Numbered from the stretch's first letter, positions 1 through 6,261 are shown. The stretch: 9,730 bases of DNA from Desulfobacteraceae bacterium UBA2230 (GCA_002348005.1 DDYQ01000158.1:12617-22346), one strand, 5' to 3'. Program-made: numbers and translations. The notes: generated by a model not told the origin, from the sequence alone.

Positions 1-642
1 GGCGTCCAGCAGGCGCTGCTGAAAATACTGGAGGGCACCTCCGCCAACGTACCACCCAAGGGCGGCCGCAAGCACCCCCAGCAGGAATATATCAAAGTCG
101 ACACGACCGATATTCTGTTCATCTGCGGCGGCGCCTTCAACGGCCTGGAAGCGATCATCAGACGGCGCATGGGTTCGCGCAATATCGGCTTTGGTGCAGG
201 CATGCGCAAGGAAAAGGAGCACGCGCCCTACGATACGCTCAAACAGGTGCGGCCTGAAGACCTGATCAAGTACGGTTTCATTCCGGAATTCCTGGGCCGC
301 CTCCCGGTGACGGCCGTGCTGCACGATCTGGATGAGGCGGCCCTGATCCGCATCCTGAACGAACCGAGAAATTCCCTGGTGCGTCAGTACCAGCGCCTGA
401 TGGAAATGGAAGGCGTTCTGCTCAAATTCACCGACAGCGCCCTTGCGGCCATCGCCCGCCTGGCACAGCAGCGCAAGGCCGGCGCGCGGGGATTGCGCGC
501 GATCATGGAAACCTGCATGCTAGACATCATGTACGAACTGCCCTCGCAGGAGGGGGTGAGCGAGTGCGTGATCAATGAAGAGGTCGTTTCCAACCGGGCC
601 AACCCGCTGCTGATCTACGAACCCACCAAGAAAACGGGCTGA
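1..642 (+). CDS. clpX: ATP-dependent Clp protease ATP-binding subunit ClpX, C-terminal part (5' end outside window)
   Basis: ClpX is the hexameric AAA+ unfoldase that feeds substrates to the ClpP peptidase in the cytoplasm. The reading frame is open from base 1 and ends at TGA 640-642, giving 213 visible residues. These are roughly the last half of a protein normally a little over 400 residues long. Visible landmarks, numbered from the window edge, are the RKH pore-entrance loop in GGRKHP (21-26), the ClpP-docking IGF loop in NIGFG (61-65), the arginine-finger segment PEFLGR (95-100) and the sensor-2 segment GARGLR (161-166). The zinc-binding domain, Walker A and B and the GYVG pore loop lie upstream of the window. 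The presence of the IGF loop identifies ClpX rather than HslU or ClpA, and implies a ClpP partner. The frame shows no lesion. The next gene faces it across only 39 bases. Confidence 0.97.
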   Translation, partial: GVQQALLKILEGTSANVPPKGGRKHPQQEYIKVDTTDILFICGGAFNGLEAIIRRRMGSRNIGFGAGMRKEKEHAPYDTLKQVRPEDLIKYGFIPEFLGRLPVTAVLHDLDEAALIRILNEPRNSLVRQYQRLMEMEGVLLKFTDSALAAIARLAQQRKAGARGLRAIMETCMLDIMYELPSQEGVSECVINEEVVSNRANPLLIYEPTKKTG

Positions 643-681
643 TAACCAATCAGCGGCTGCCGGGGCCGCGCGGCTGGCTTT

Positions 682-2175
682 CTAAAGATCCAAGCGCCGG
701 GTGGTGCGCGCGACCCGGCCGTTTTCAAGATAGAGCCGGTGGGTAATGCAGTCGGGCAGTTCGTCCGGACGGTGAGTGGTATAGATCAGGCTGACAGCGC
801 CATGAACGCCGATACGGTCCAAAAGGGCGAGCAGTTTTTGACGGTGCCGGGCGTCCAGTCCGTTGCACGGCTCATCAAGGATCAGCAGGCGAGGTGATTT
901 CACCATGGCGCGGGCGATCAACAGCAGGCGCTGCTGCCCGAACGAGAGCCGCGCGTACCGGAGGGGTGCAAGGTCTTCCAGCGTCAGGCGCGACAACCAT
1001 CGCCGGGCGGTCTGGATCTGCTCCGCAGTGCAGCGGCGATAAAGCCCCAGCGAATCGAAAAATCCCGAACACACCACGTCCAGTCCGGTCATGTCCAGCT
1101 GATAACGGGCCTGCAGCACGTCATCCATGTGGCCGATCCGGTCCTTGATTTCCTGAAGGGCCTCGCCCGAGCCCTTCAGCCGTCCGAACAGTTCGATCCG
1201 GTTGGCATAGGCCTGCAGCTGCTCGCCCGTTATCAACTTGAGCAGGGTCGTCTTCCCGGCGCCGTTGGGACCGATAAGGGCCCAATGTTCGCCGCTGTTC
1301 ACGGACCAGTCGACTCCGTCCAGTACCAGTGATCGGCCGAATCGCACGGTCACGGCGTTCATCCGCACCAGGGGTGCATCCTCCACCCCGGAAGGGGCAA
1401 CCTGCCGCGACTCCCATCCGGATGCCGGCGCGGGCACGCGGTCCTCCTGCCGGTCCAGGTGCTTCAAGAAGGCGGCGCGGCCGCCCTGCCAGACGACGCG
1501 GCCCTGTTCGAGGTGCAACACATGTCCGAAGCCCTCGGGGATTTCCGCCGGTCGATGCGTAATCAGCACCACCTGGGTGTCGCTGTCGGCGCACAGCTGT
1601 TCCAGCGCATGCTTCAAGGCCCGGCGCGACGCCCCGTCGAGCCCGTTGAAAGGTTCGTCCAGGACTAGCATTCGCGGATGGGCCAGCAGGGCGCGGCCAA
1701 GCAGCAGCTTGCGCATTTCGCCGGATGAGAGCGACAGCAGCGGCTTGGCAAAAACCGCGGTCAGCCCCAGCAGGGATTCAATCTGCCGCCGGCGCGCTTC
1801 GATCCCGGGTCCGTCGCCCTCCATTGCCAGATCGCTGACCCGGGTCTCACGACCCCGCCCGCTGAACCCGCGCATCTCCTCGCGCATGCGTTCCTGTTCA
1901 TGGAATCGGTGATACTGATCCGAAGAGACCAGCGCCGTAGCCGGCCGCCCGTTGTCGCCGCGAGGGGCGGACTCGTATGCACGCCGGATAAAGCCGCCCA
2001 CCACCGCGGCCTGTCCGATCAGCGCCTTGGCCAGGGTGGTCTTGCCGGCCCCGTTGGAACCCCAGACCGCCCAGTTCTGCCCCTGTTCGACCCGCCACTC
2101 TATATCGGACAACACCCTGCGGCCACCCAGCCGTATGCTCACATTTTCGAAGACGATAAATGGATTCGTTTCCAT
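682..2175 (-). CDS. modF: ModF-type protein with two fused ABC ATPase domains
   Basis: This is a 497-residue soluble protein made of two ABC ATPase domains, with no membrane segment. Domain 1 has Walker A GSNGAGKTT (39-47), signature LSSGE (149-153), Walker B ending DEP (173-175) and H-loop H207. Domain 2 has Walker A GPNGAGKTT (302-310), signature LSFGQQR (410-416), Walker B ending DEP (434-436) and H-loop H468. Both sites therefore look catalytically complete. The stretches FGRLKGSGE, SGFFDSLGLY and CITHRLYLENG closely match what I recall of Escherichia coli ModF, a protein of about 490 residues linked to the molybdate locus whose exact role is poorly defined. No molybdate transporter or regulator gene is visible nearby, so a link to molybdate rests on family resemblance only. 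I chose the ATG at 2175 because the ABC fold begins directly after it, although its ribosome binding site is weak. A GTG at 2262 would add 29 residues of unconvincing sequence and has GAGGAA directly abutting it. Confidence 0.85.
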   Translation of the reverse strand: METNPFIVFENVSIRLGGRRVLSDIEWRVEQGQNWAVWGSNGAGKTTLAKALIGQAAVVGGFIRRAYESAPRGDNGRPATALVSSDQYHRFHEQERMREEMRGFSGRGRETRVSDLAMEGDGPGIEARRRQIESLLGLTAVFAKPLLSLSSGEMRKLLLGRALLAHPRMLVLDEPFNGLDGASRRALKHALEQLCADSDTQVVLITHRPAEIPEGFGHVLHLEQGRVVWQGGRAAFLKHLDRQEDRVPAPASGWESRQVAPSGVEDAPLVRMNAVTVRFGRSLVLDGVDWSVNSGEHWALIGPNGAGKTTLLKLITGEQLQAYANRIELFGRLKGSGEALQEIKDRIGHMDDVLQARYQLDMTGLDVVCSGFFDSLGLYRRCTAEQIQTARRWLSRLTLEDLAPLRYARLSFGQQRLLLIARAMVKSPRLLILDEPCNGLDARHRQKLLALLDRIGVHGAVSLIYTTHRPDELPDCITHRLYLENGRVARTTRRLDL

Positions 2176-2360
2176 GATGACAGGATACCTGCACAACCTT
2201 TTCTTTAACGCTTGAACATGTTGGATCGAAAATCGGCGCCAATCCCGGCACGCTTGCAACACTTCCTCGACGGCCCGTCCGTTGATGCGCCGATCCCCTT
2301 ATCCCGCGGCCGACAAGGAGTGGTTATATAGAAAATTCAACCCGGAGGGTCAAGTTTACA

Positions 2361-2540
2361 ATGGCATGTGCACCGATCCCGGTGGATGCCGCCGGTACCG
2401 GGGTGCATATCAGGGAGGCCGTCATGATCAAGCCTTTCGGCCGGTCGTTCTGCGCTGGCCGATCTCCGGCTTTTGCCGGGAGCGACCGCAACGCGCCCCG
2501 GGCGGGGGCCGGCGCTTGTCCGGCCGCAAAGCATGTTTAA
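2361..2540 (+). CDS. Doubtful 59-residue open frame
   Basis: An ATG at 2361 opens a 59-codon frame that ends at TAA 2538-2540. A purine-rich GGAGGG lies about a dozen bases upstream, slightly far for an ideal ribosome binding site. The predicted peptide begins MACAPIPVDAAG and is rich in alanine, glycine and arginine. It has three cysteines and no recognisable domain, signal peptide or membrane segment. Many third codon positions are G or C, as in the neighbouring genes, but GC-rich DNA gives that by chance as well. It ends 33 bases before the cysteine-rich mini-protein, so it could be a leader peptide, a separate small gene or nothing. Hairpins inside it make a noncoding leader equally possible. 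Confidence 0.2.
   Translation: MACAPIPVDAAGTGVHIREAVMIKPFGRSFCAGRSPAFAGSDRNAPRAGAGACPAAKHV
2466..2479. repeat. Inverted repeat (hairpin with TTTT loop)
   Basis: CCGGC and GCCGG flank a four-T loop, and CTC/GAG on either side can extend the stem with a bulge. No T-run follows on either strand, so intrinsic termination is unlikely. It lies about 95 bases upstream of the cysteine-rich mini-protein and could be part of a leader structure. Confidence 0.4.
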
Positions 2541-2543
2541 TCT
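2516..2543 (+). promoter_or_regulatory. Weak candidate promoter for the cysteine-rich mini-protein
   Basis: TTGTCC (2516-2521) and TAATCT (2538-2543) stand 16 bases apart in a locally AT-richer stretch about 30 bases before ATG 2574. The -35 match is fair and the -10 match is poor, so this is only a suggestion. Confidence 0.2.
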
Positions 2544-2573
2544 TTGGTAAACCTGAAACGGACGGAGGTGTCT

Positions 2574-2729
2574 ATGCCGAATAATCCCCAGGAAGAGCGC
2601 AATCTTTGTCAGTACCGCTGCGAAGATCTGTTTGTCCAATGCACCGACCGCACACCGAGCGGTTGCGTCGAGGCCCTGCGCCTGTGCCGGGAAGGCTGTG
2701 CGTCTTCTTCAGCGCGCGCAGAAGCATAG
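2574..2729 (+). CDS. Small cysteine-rich protein, 51 residues, with mirror-symmetric cysteine spacing
   Basis: I do not recognise a named family. The start is well supported: GGAGG sits at an ideal distance before ATG 2574, and the frame ends at TAG 2727-2729. The product has six cysteines (12, 16, 23, 31, 38, 42) spaced C-X3-C-X6-C-X7-C-X6-C-X3-C, which reads the same in both directions. On a helical wheel, offsets 0, 4 and 11 fall on one face, so each half could be a short helix with three cysteines in a row, joined by a TDRTPSG turn. That would give a helical hairpin that binds metal or is stapled by disulfides, loosely like twin CX9C proteins or the CXXXC helices of copper-storage proteins. 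This structural reading is inference. There is no signal peptide, so it is probably cytoplasmic. A terminator follows at 2753-2784, suggesting a monocistronic unit. Confidence 0.8.
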   Translation: MPNNPQEERNLCQYRCEDLFVQCTDRTPSGCVEALRLCREGCASSSARAEA

Positions 2730-2752
2730 CCGCACCGCCTGCCGATCCGCAT

Positions 2753-2784
2753 CGCCCGCGAGCCTTCCGGCCTGCGGGCGTTTT
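2753..2784 (+). terminator. Rho-independent terminator after the cysteine-rich mini-protein
   Basis: CGCCCGC (2753-2759) pairs perfectly with GCGGGCG (2774-2780). The loop contains an inner GCC-TTCC-GGC stem, and TTTT (2781-2784) follows directly. On the opposite strand the hairpin is not followed by T, so it acts in the plus direction only. It lies 24 bases beyond the stop codon of the small protein and about 50 bases before the end of the convergent azlD. Confidence 0.7.
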
Positions 2785-2834
2785 GCTGCAAAATGAAGCC
2801 GCGCCGATAAGCCGCACACAGGACGGACGGTGGG

Positions 2835-3167
2835 TCAAATCCAACCCATGCTCACGATCCACTGCCAGGCGGCGAAAGCCGCCATGCCGCCAAGGATCGT
2901 CAGCAGCATGTTCCTGAACCGCCAGCCGATCGCCACCGTAATCAGTGCCCCCACCAGGTATGGGTTGCGCCAGGTCAACTGCATGTGTCGCCCGTCCGGA
3001 AACAATGCGGCCGGAACGATAATGGCCGTGAGAACGGTCGGCGGCACATAACCCAGGGCACGCTGCATCACCGGGCTGAAACGGATGCGCCCGGATAACG
3101 GCAGCAGCAGGTAGCGGATCGAAAAGGTCGCCAGCGCCATGCCGGCCACGATCCATACGGTCTCCAT
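2835..3167 (-). CDS. azlD: AzlD family branched-chain amino acid exporter, small subunit
   Basis: AzlD is the small membrane subunit that works with AzlC to export branched-chain amino acids and their analogues across the inner membrane. The 110-residue product has the usual length of the family. It consists almost entirely of hydrophobic segments, for example METVWIVAGMALATF at the N terminus, VPPTVLTAIIVPAALF in the middle and LLTILGGMAAFAAWQWI near the end. The conserved patch YVPPTVLTAIIVP is typical of AzlD. Its ATG (3165-3167) directly abuts the TAG of azlC, and GGAGG within the end of azlC serves as its ribosome binding site, so the two are co-transcribed and probably translationally coupled. 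The gene ends at TGA 2835-2837. Confidence 0.93.
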   Translation of the reverse strand: METVWIVAGMALATFSIRYLLLPLSGRIRFSPVMQRALGYVPPTVLTAIIVPAALFPDGRHMQLTWRNPYLVGALITVAIGWRFRNMLLTILGGMAAFAAWQWIVSMGWI

Positions 3168-3887
3168 CTATTTTTCCTCCAGCTTACCGGCGGCTTTGCA
3201 GGATTCGGCGGCCACACCGGCGGCGATGCCCAGGACGGTGGCGGCGATCAAACCCAGTTTGTGCGGCAGTCCGTTGAAGGCCAGGGCGCCGATACCCGCA
3301 ACCAGAACTGCACACAGATTGGGGCGCGTCTTCAAATACGGAACCACGATGCCGATGAAGGCCGCAATCATCGCGAAGTCCAGGCCCCAGCCGCCGATGC
3401 CGCGCATCAGCTTGCCGGCGGCTATGCCGAGCAGAGTACAAATATTCCAGCTGGTATACATAAAGAGCATGGAACCGAACTGATACCAGTGTTTGAATGC
3501 CGATCCATCCTGCCCGAACCAGCGTCCCACTGCCACGGCGAATGTCTCGTCGGTCAGACCGAAGGCCAGCGCCACTTGCCAGCGTGTCGTCAGGCGCCGC
3601 AGGTGCGGCAGCAGCGTCGCGGTGTAGAGCAGGTGGCGGAAATTGACTACGAAAGTGGTCAGCACGATCATCGGCCAGGCGGTTCCGGCGCAGATCATGC
3701 CCATGGCGATGAATTGGGACGAGCCGGCAAAAACGAACAACGACATGCCCATTGCCCCCCAGGGGCTCAGTCCGGCTCCCCCGGCCAGGGTGCCGAATAT
3801 GATGCCGAAGGGCATGGCGCCGATCACCAGCGGCAGGGTGTCGCGGGCACCGTTGAAAAATTCCTGTCTGCGGGTTGCGCTGCGCAT
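3168..3887 (-). CDS. azlC: AzlC family branched-chain amino acid exporter, large subunit
   Basis: AzlC is the large subunit of the AzlCD exporter (LIV-E family, also seen as YgaZ with YgaH), which relieves excess valine, leucine, isoleucine and related compounds. The 239-residue length is normal. Hallmarks are [10 protein letters not shown] near residue 26, AGSSQF (54-59), NFRHLLY (82-88) and GLTDETFA (110-117), followed by several hydrophobic helices including the VVPYLKTRP patch (181-189). The start is clear: GAGGTGA lies a few bases before ATG (3885-3887). The gene is the first of a two-gene unit with azlD, and a candidate sigma70 promoter lies about 90 bases upstream. In many bacteria an Lrp/AsnC-type regulator gene adjoins this pair, but none is visible here. 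Confidence 0.95.
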   Translation of the reverse strand: MRSATRRQEFFNGARDTLPLVIGAMPFGIIFGTLAGGAGLSPWGAMGMSLFVFAGSSQFIAMGMICAGTAWPMIVLTTFVVNFRHLLYTATLLPHLRRLTTRWQVALAFGLTDETFAVAVGRWFGQDGSAFKHWYQFGSMLFMYTSWNICTLLGIAAGKLMRGIGGWGLDFAMIAAFIGIVVPYLKTRPNLCAVLVAGIGALAFNGLPHKLGLIAATVLGIAAGVAAESCKAAGKLEEK

Positions 3888-3979
3888 GGTTCACCTCAAA
3901 AGGGATGCGGCCAAATCGCATAACCCGGATACGTGTGGCGGGCGAAAGCCTGGGAAATGCAAGTGGCCCTGAGAAGCTC

Positions 3980-4008
3980 CATTTATGAGGCTGATATTTA
4001 CTTGTCAA
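3980..4008 (-). promoter_or_regulatory. Candidate sigma70 promoter of azlCD
   Basis: On the minus strand a perfect -35 box TTGACA (complement of 4003-4008) is followed after 17 bases by TAAATG (complement of 3980-3985), a moderate -10 box. Transcription would begin near 3973, leaving a leader of about 85 bases before azlC. The inverted-repeat arm at 3985-3991 overlaps the -10 region, which would suit a repressor site, but no regulator can be named. Confidence 0.45.
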
Positions 4009-4045
4009 TCTGCAAGGCGATTCCCGCCGAAGATATGCGCCTCAT
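3985..4045. repeat. Spaced inverted repeat around the azlC promoter
   Basis: ATGAGGC (3985-3991) and its exact reverse complement GCCTCAT (4039-4045) flank the candidate azlC -35 element, one arm touching the -10 side and the other lying upstream. The centre-to-centre distance is 54 bases, about five helical turns. A seven-base match could arise by chance. Confidence 0.3.
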
Positions 4046-4123
4046 TCTCCCCTTTCGCGATATTTGGCGTTGTGTAAAAAGATCTGACAGGGGGGTCCGG
4101 GGCGGTATCAACGGGACCGTTCT

Positions 4124-4141
4124 CGCCGGCCCTCTCCGGCG
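4124..4141. repeat. Hairpin in the leader of the phosphorylase remnant
   Basis: CGCCGG (4124-4129) and CCGGCG (4136-4141) can form a six-base-pair stem with a CCCTCT loop, about 60 bases before ATG 4204. No strong T-run follows, so it is not a clear terminator. Confidence 0.35.
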
Positions 4142-4203
4142 GCCTTGATTGGCATACGCATTGCTGTAGCACGGGTCAACCGTACACCCGAAAAGGACAG
4201 GCG

Positions 4204-5214
4204 ATGCGTCGCGTTCTGACGTACCAGATTTTTCCATTCATTCCGCCGGCACTTTCGTTTCTTGAAATCCTGGCGCGCAATCTGTGGTGGTGCTGGAAGC
4301 CCGAGGCGATCGACCTGTTCCGGCGCATCGACCCGCAGTTGTGGAAGGCCTCCAACCACAATCCGATCCAGCTTCTCTCCCAGGTGAGTCAGAAGCGGCT
4401 CGAAAAACTGGTTGAAGACGACAGCTTTCGGGCCCACCTGCAGCGCGTCAAATCACTTTTCGATCAACGGGTGACGCACAATGTCGACTCCCGGCACCCT
4501 GTCCACGCCTCGGTGGGCCCTGCGGCCTACTTCTCCATGGAATTTGGAATTCACGAAAGCGTTCCCATCTTCGCAGGGGGGCTGGGTATTCTGGCCGGCG
4601 ACCATCTCAAGGCCGCTTCGAACATGGCCCTTCCCCTGGTCGGGGTCGGATTGCTTTACCGCAAAGGATACCTGCGCCAGTTTCTGACGTCGGACGGCTG
4701 GCAGCAGGAAGTGCGGCGATGAAAATGGCCATGCGTCAGTACTGCAGCCTGCGCATGCTGGGTGAATACGACCGGCGATACTATATTCCCGGCGCTCAGC
4801 GACTGGGGGAACTGGCCGCGGACAAAGCCGCCGAAGCGCGACGCCTGGCTGCGCAGCTCAAAAGGCTGCGCGCCCTGTGGCCCGATATCCGGATTGGATC
4901 GCCGAACCCGTCCGGCAAAGGCCCTTTCCGGGTGGGCGAGCACTTCGAGGTGCAGGTCGATGTCCATCTGGGAAAGCTGGAACCTGTCGAGGTATGTGTG
5001 CAGCTCTACAATGGTCAGATGCGTGCCTGTGACGATCTGAAAGACATCCTAAGCTTCCCGATGCAGGTGTCGCAGGCTATGGGGGTCCGGAAGTTTCCGC
5101 TACAGCTGCCAGGTGCCCTGCCGCATCTCGGGTCGATATGGCTTCTCGGTGCGTGTGGTTCCCGAGGGCGATGCCTGCCTTATAAGCACGCCGGGTCTGG
5201 TCACCTGGTTCTAG
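4204..5214 (+). pseudogene. glgP: Alpha-glucan (glycogen) phosphorylase remnant: catalytic core deleted, plus a frameshift
   Basis: An intact enzyme of this GT35 type is about 850 residues and releases glucose-1-phosphate from glycogen or maltodextrin. Here ATG 4204, preceded by AAAGGA, opens 172 codons. They hold the DUF3417-like N-terminal domain (NLWWCWKPEA at 26-35, RRIDPQLW at 40-47, NHNP at 51-54) and the start of the phosphorylase domain (AYFSMEFGIHES at 108-119, GGLGILAGDHLK at 125-136, LYRKGYLRQF at 151-160). After GWQQEV (165-170) the family pattern jumps to its far C-terminal end in another frame: RMLGEYDRRYYIPGA, about residue 12 of the frame starting at 4719. Some 500 or more residues are missing, including the lysine that holds pyridoxal phosphate. 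A second lesion lies in the GGGGG run at 5081-5085. Dropping one G lets the frame continue through GSFRYSCQVPC and SGRYGFSVRVVPEGD to TAG 5212-5214. The product cannot be an active phosphorylase. Genuine decay and assembly error are both possible. Confidence 0.88.
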
Positions 5215-5248
5215 CCGCCGCCTGCACCGACGGCTTGCGTCAGAGTAG

Positions 5249-5266
5249 AGGCGAATCGCCTTTTTT
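5249..5266 (+). terminator. Rho-independent terminator after the phosphorylase remnant
   Basis: AGGCG (5249-5253) and CGCCT (5257-5261) form a short stem with an AAT loop, running into six T (5261-5266). It starts 35 bases after the restored stop codon of the phosphorylase remnant, so that gene's transcription unit probably ends here. Confidence 0.65.
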
Positions 5267-5353
5267 ACGAGCGGAGCCCGTGGACGGCCGCAGGCTTTGT
5301 ACCACCCGTTTAAACGCCTTTGGTGATCGCCTCGAGGCCCACTCGAACCGGAT

Positions 5354-5366
5354 CCAAGCCGCTTGG
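5354..5366. repeat. Small inverted repeat upstream of the glycogen-binding module gene
   Basis: CCAAG-CCG-CTTGG lies about 65 bases before the GTG at 5431. A GATAAT at 5377-5382 could serve as a -10 box, but no good -35 box accompanies it. Together they hint at, without proving, a separate promoter for the downstream gene. Confidence 0.25.
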
Positions 5367-5430
5367 CATGCGACTTGATAATGGGCCCCATCCCGGCCCG
5401 CTGACACTTTGCACAGGGAGGGCAGAACGG

Positions 5431-5730
5431 GTGAAGGAAAATCTCGATCCAAAGATCAAACCATCCAGGAGACGCGTGCGCTTTCGCTTTGTCGAACCGG
5501 ATGCCGATACGGTCGCCGTGGTGGGTGATTTCAATCAATGGGATCAAATGCGTCACGGCCTGAAAAGAACCGCCAACGGCACATGGGAGAAAATCATTTT
5601 TCTCAGTCCGGGTTCCTATGAATATAAATTTTTGGTGGATGGTCAGTGGCGCCTGGACCCTGAGAACAGTTGCGAATGCATGAACCCGTATGGTACGCGC
5701 AACAACGTCCTGATCGTTCCCGGAGACTGA
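5431..5730 (+). CDS. Stand-alone glycogen-binding module protein (CBM48 / AMPK1-type, isoamylase early-set fold)
   Basis: The 99-residue product is almost entirely one carbohydrate-binding module of the kind that holds glycogen in AMPK beta subunits and precedes the catalytic domain in branching and debranching enzymes. Visible family marks are VAVVGDFNQWD (28-38), GTWEK (50-54), GSYEYKFLVDGQWRLDP (61-77) and NPYGTRNNVLIV (85-96). The tryptophans at 37, 52 and 73 and the lysine at 66 are the residues expected around the sugar site. There is no catalytic domain, signal peptide or membrane segment, so it should act in the cytoplasm as a glycogen-binding or targeting protein. I chose GTG 5431, preceded by GGGAGGG, because the longer open frame from 5320 adds only unconvincing sequence. 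It follows the phosphorylase remnant, separated by a terminator, which supports a glycogen-related role. Its frame is intact. Confidence 0.85.
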   Translation: MKENLDPKIKPSRRRVRFRFVEPDADTVAVVGDFNQWDQMRHGLKRTANGTWEKIIFLSPGSYEYKFLVDGQWRLDPENSCECMNPYGTRNNVLIVPGD

Positions 5731-5823
5731 ACCGCCGCTTTCCGATGTGCGGTCGCCCGGCGGCCGCTCACAATCACTCGGGCGCTGCCGCCTCCCGGTT
5801 GAACTGTCCAATGCGCCTGCAGG

Positions 5824-6261
5824 TCAGAGTGCGGGGAACCACTTGCGCAACACTTCGCGGGTTCTTGCATTGACCGCCATCGTGGGCAACTCGTCCGCCG
5901 CCACCCAGCGGACCGCGGCGGCATCGTCGCCCGGTCGGGGATCGCCGCCGAGATAATCGGCCGCAAGATCCACGATCACATAGTGGAACCGAACCCTGCC
6001 GCTTCTGTCCCGCTCGATGATGTCAAAGGTAAAAACCGGTTCGCGGGCACGAATAAAGATCCCGGTCTCTTCGAGAATTTCACGTTCCGCGGCCTGCTGC
6101 AGACTTTCGCCCAGTTCAACGCTGCCGCCCGGAATGGCCCATTCACCCGCGGCCGGCGGCCGGCCGCGCTGCACCAGAAGAACCCGGCCGCCCTTGAAGA
6201 CCAGCGCACCCACGGCCAGGCGCGGCCGGTCCGGATAGAGGTTTGCAGAACACGTGTTCAT
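5824..6261 (-). CDS. Nudix hydrolase (ADP-ribose pyrophosphatase-like)
   Basis: Nudix enzymes hydrolyse nucleoside diphosphates linked to another group, such as ADP-ribose, NADH or oxidised nucleotides. The 145-residue product has a perfect Nudix box GX5EX7REUXEEXGU at residues 46-68: G46, E52, R60, E61, E64, E65, G67. E61, E64 and E65 would bind the catalytic magnesium. The strand VGALVFKGGRVLLVQRG before the box and WAIPGG just ahead of it are typical of the small ADP-ribose pyrophosphatase-like group, but the substrate cannot be fixed from sequence alone. I chose ATG 6259-6261, which has AGGGTGG a few bases upstream. An ATG at 6300 would add 13 basic residues and has no ribosome binding site. 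The gene lies downstream of comEC on the same strand with a 183-base gap, and converges with the glycogen-binding module gene. Confidence 0.93.
   Translation of the reverse strand: MNTCSANLYPDRPRLAVGALVFKGGRVLLVQRGRPPAAGEWAIPGGSVELGESLQQAAEREILEETGIFIRAREPVFTFDIIERDRSGRVRFHYVIVDLAADYLGGDPRPGDDAAAVRWVAADELPTMAVNARTREVLRKWFPAL

Larger units (their letters stand above)
2176..2573. other. Gene-poor region between the ModF-type gene and the cysteine-rich mini-protein
   Basis: No recognisable gene lies in these roughly 400 bases. They should hold the 5' region of the minus-strand ModF-type gene and the leader of the plus-strand small cysteine protein. There is an AT-rich patch around 2323-2360 and several GC-rich inverted repeats, such as CCGGTACCGG at 2392-2401 and a CCGGC-TTTT-GCCGG hairpin at 2466-2479. 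None is followed by a T-run, so they do not look like terminators. A 59-codon open frame at 2361-2540 is listed separately as doubtful. I could not match the region to any riboswitch class that I know. Confidence 0.5.
3888..4203. other. Divergent intergenic region between azlC and the phosphorylase pseudogene
   Basis: These 316 bases contain no convincing gene. They carry the candidate azlC promoter (3980-4008), an inverted repeat with arms ATGAGGC and GCCTCAT (3985-3991 and 4039-4045), and a hairpin at 4124-4141 within the leader of the phosphorylase remnant. The stretch 3980-4080 is clearly richer in A and T than its surroundings, as expected for a regulatory zone. For the plus strand I found no convincing -35/-10 pair. 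A ribosome binding site, AAAGGA, precedes ATG 4204. Confidence 0.6.

Noticed and set aside
665..674. Perfect palindrome GCCGCGCGGC between clpX and the ModF-type gene, considered as a bidirectional terminator
   Set aside because: It has no room for a loop and no proper T-run on either side. The position between convergent genes is suggestive, but the structure is not.
1238..1912. Plus-strand 224-codon frame opposite the ModF-type gene
   Set aside because: It is antisense to conserved ABC motifs, with an arginine- and serine-rich low-complexity translation. It is a by-product of high GC content.
4090..5090. The 10-mer GGGGGTCCGG occurring both upstream of the phosphorylase remnant (4091-4100) and at its frameshift site (5081-5090)
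   Set aside because: It was considered as a recombination repeat. It is short and GC-rich, and neither copy lies at the deletion join near 4705-4720, so chance is the simplest explanation.
4719..5378. The open frame from 4719 read as a separate 219-residue gene
   Set aside because: Its first ~120 codons are the C-terminal end of the phosphorylase, and the rest is out-of-frame sequence after the G-run shift. It runs through the terminator at 5249-5266 and ends at an arbitrary stop. It is better treated as part of the pseudogene.
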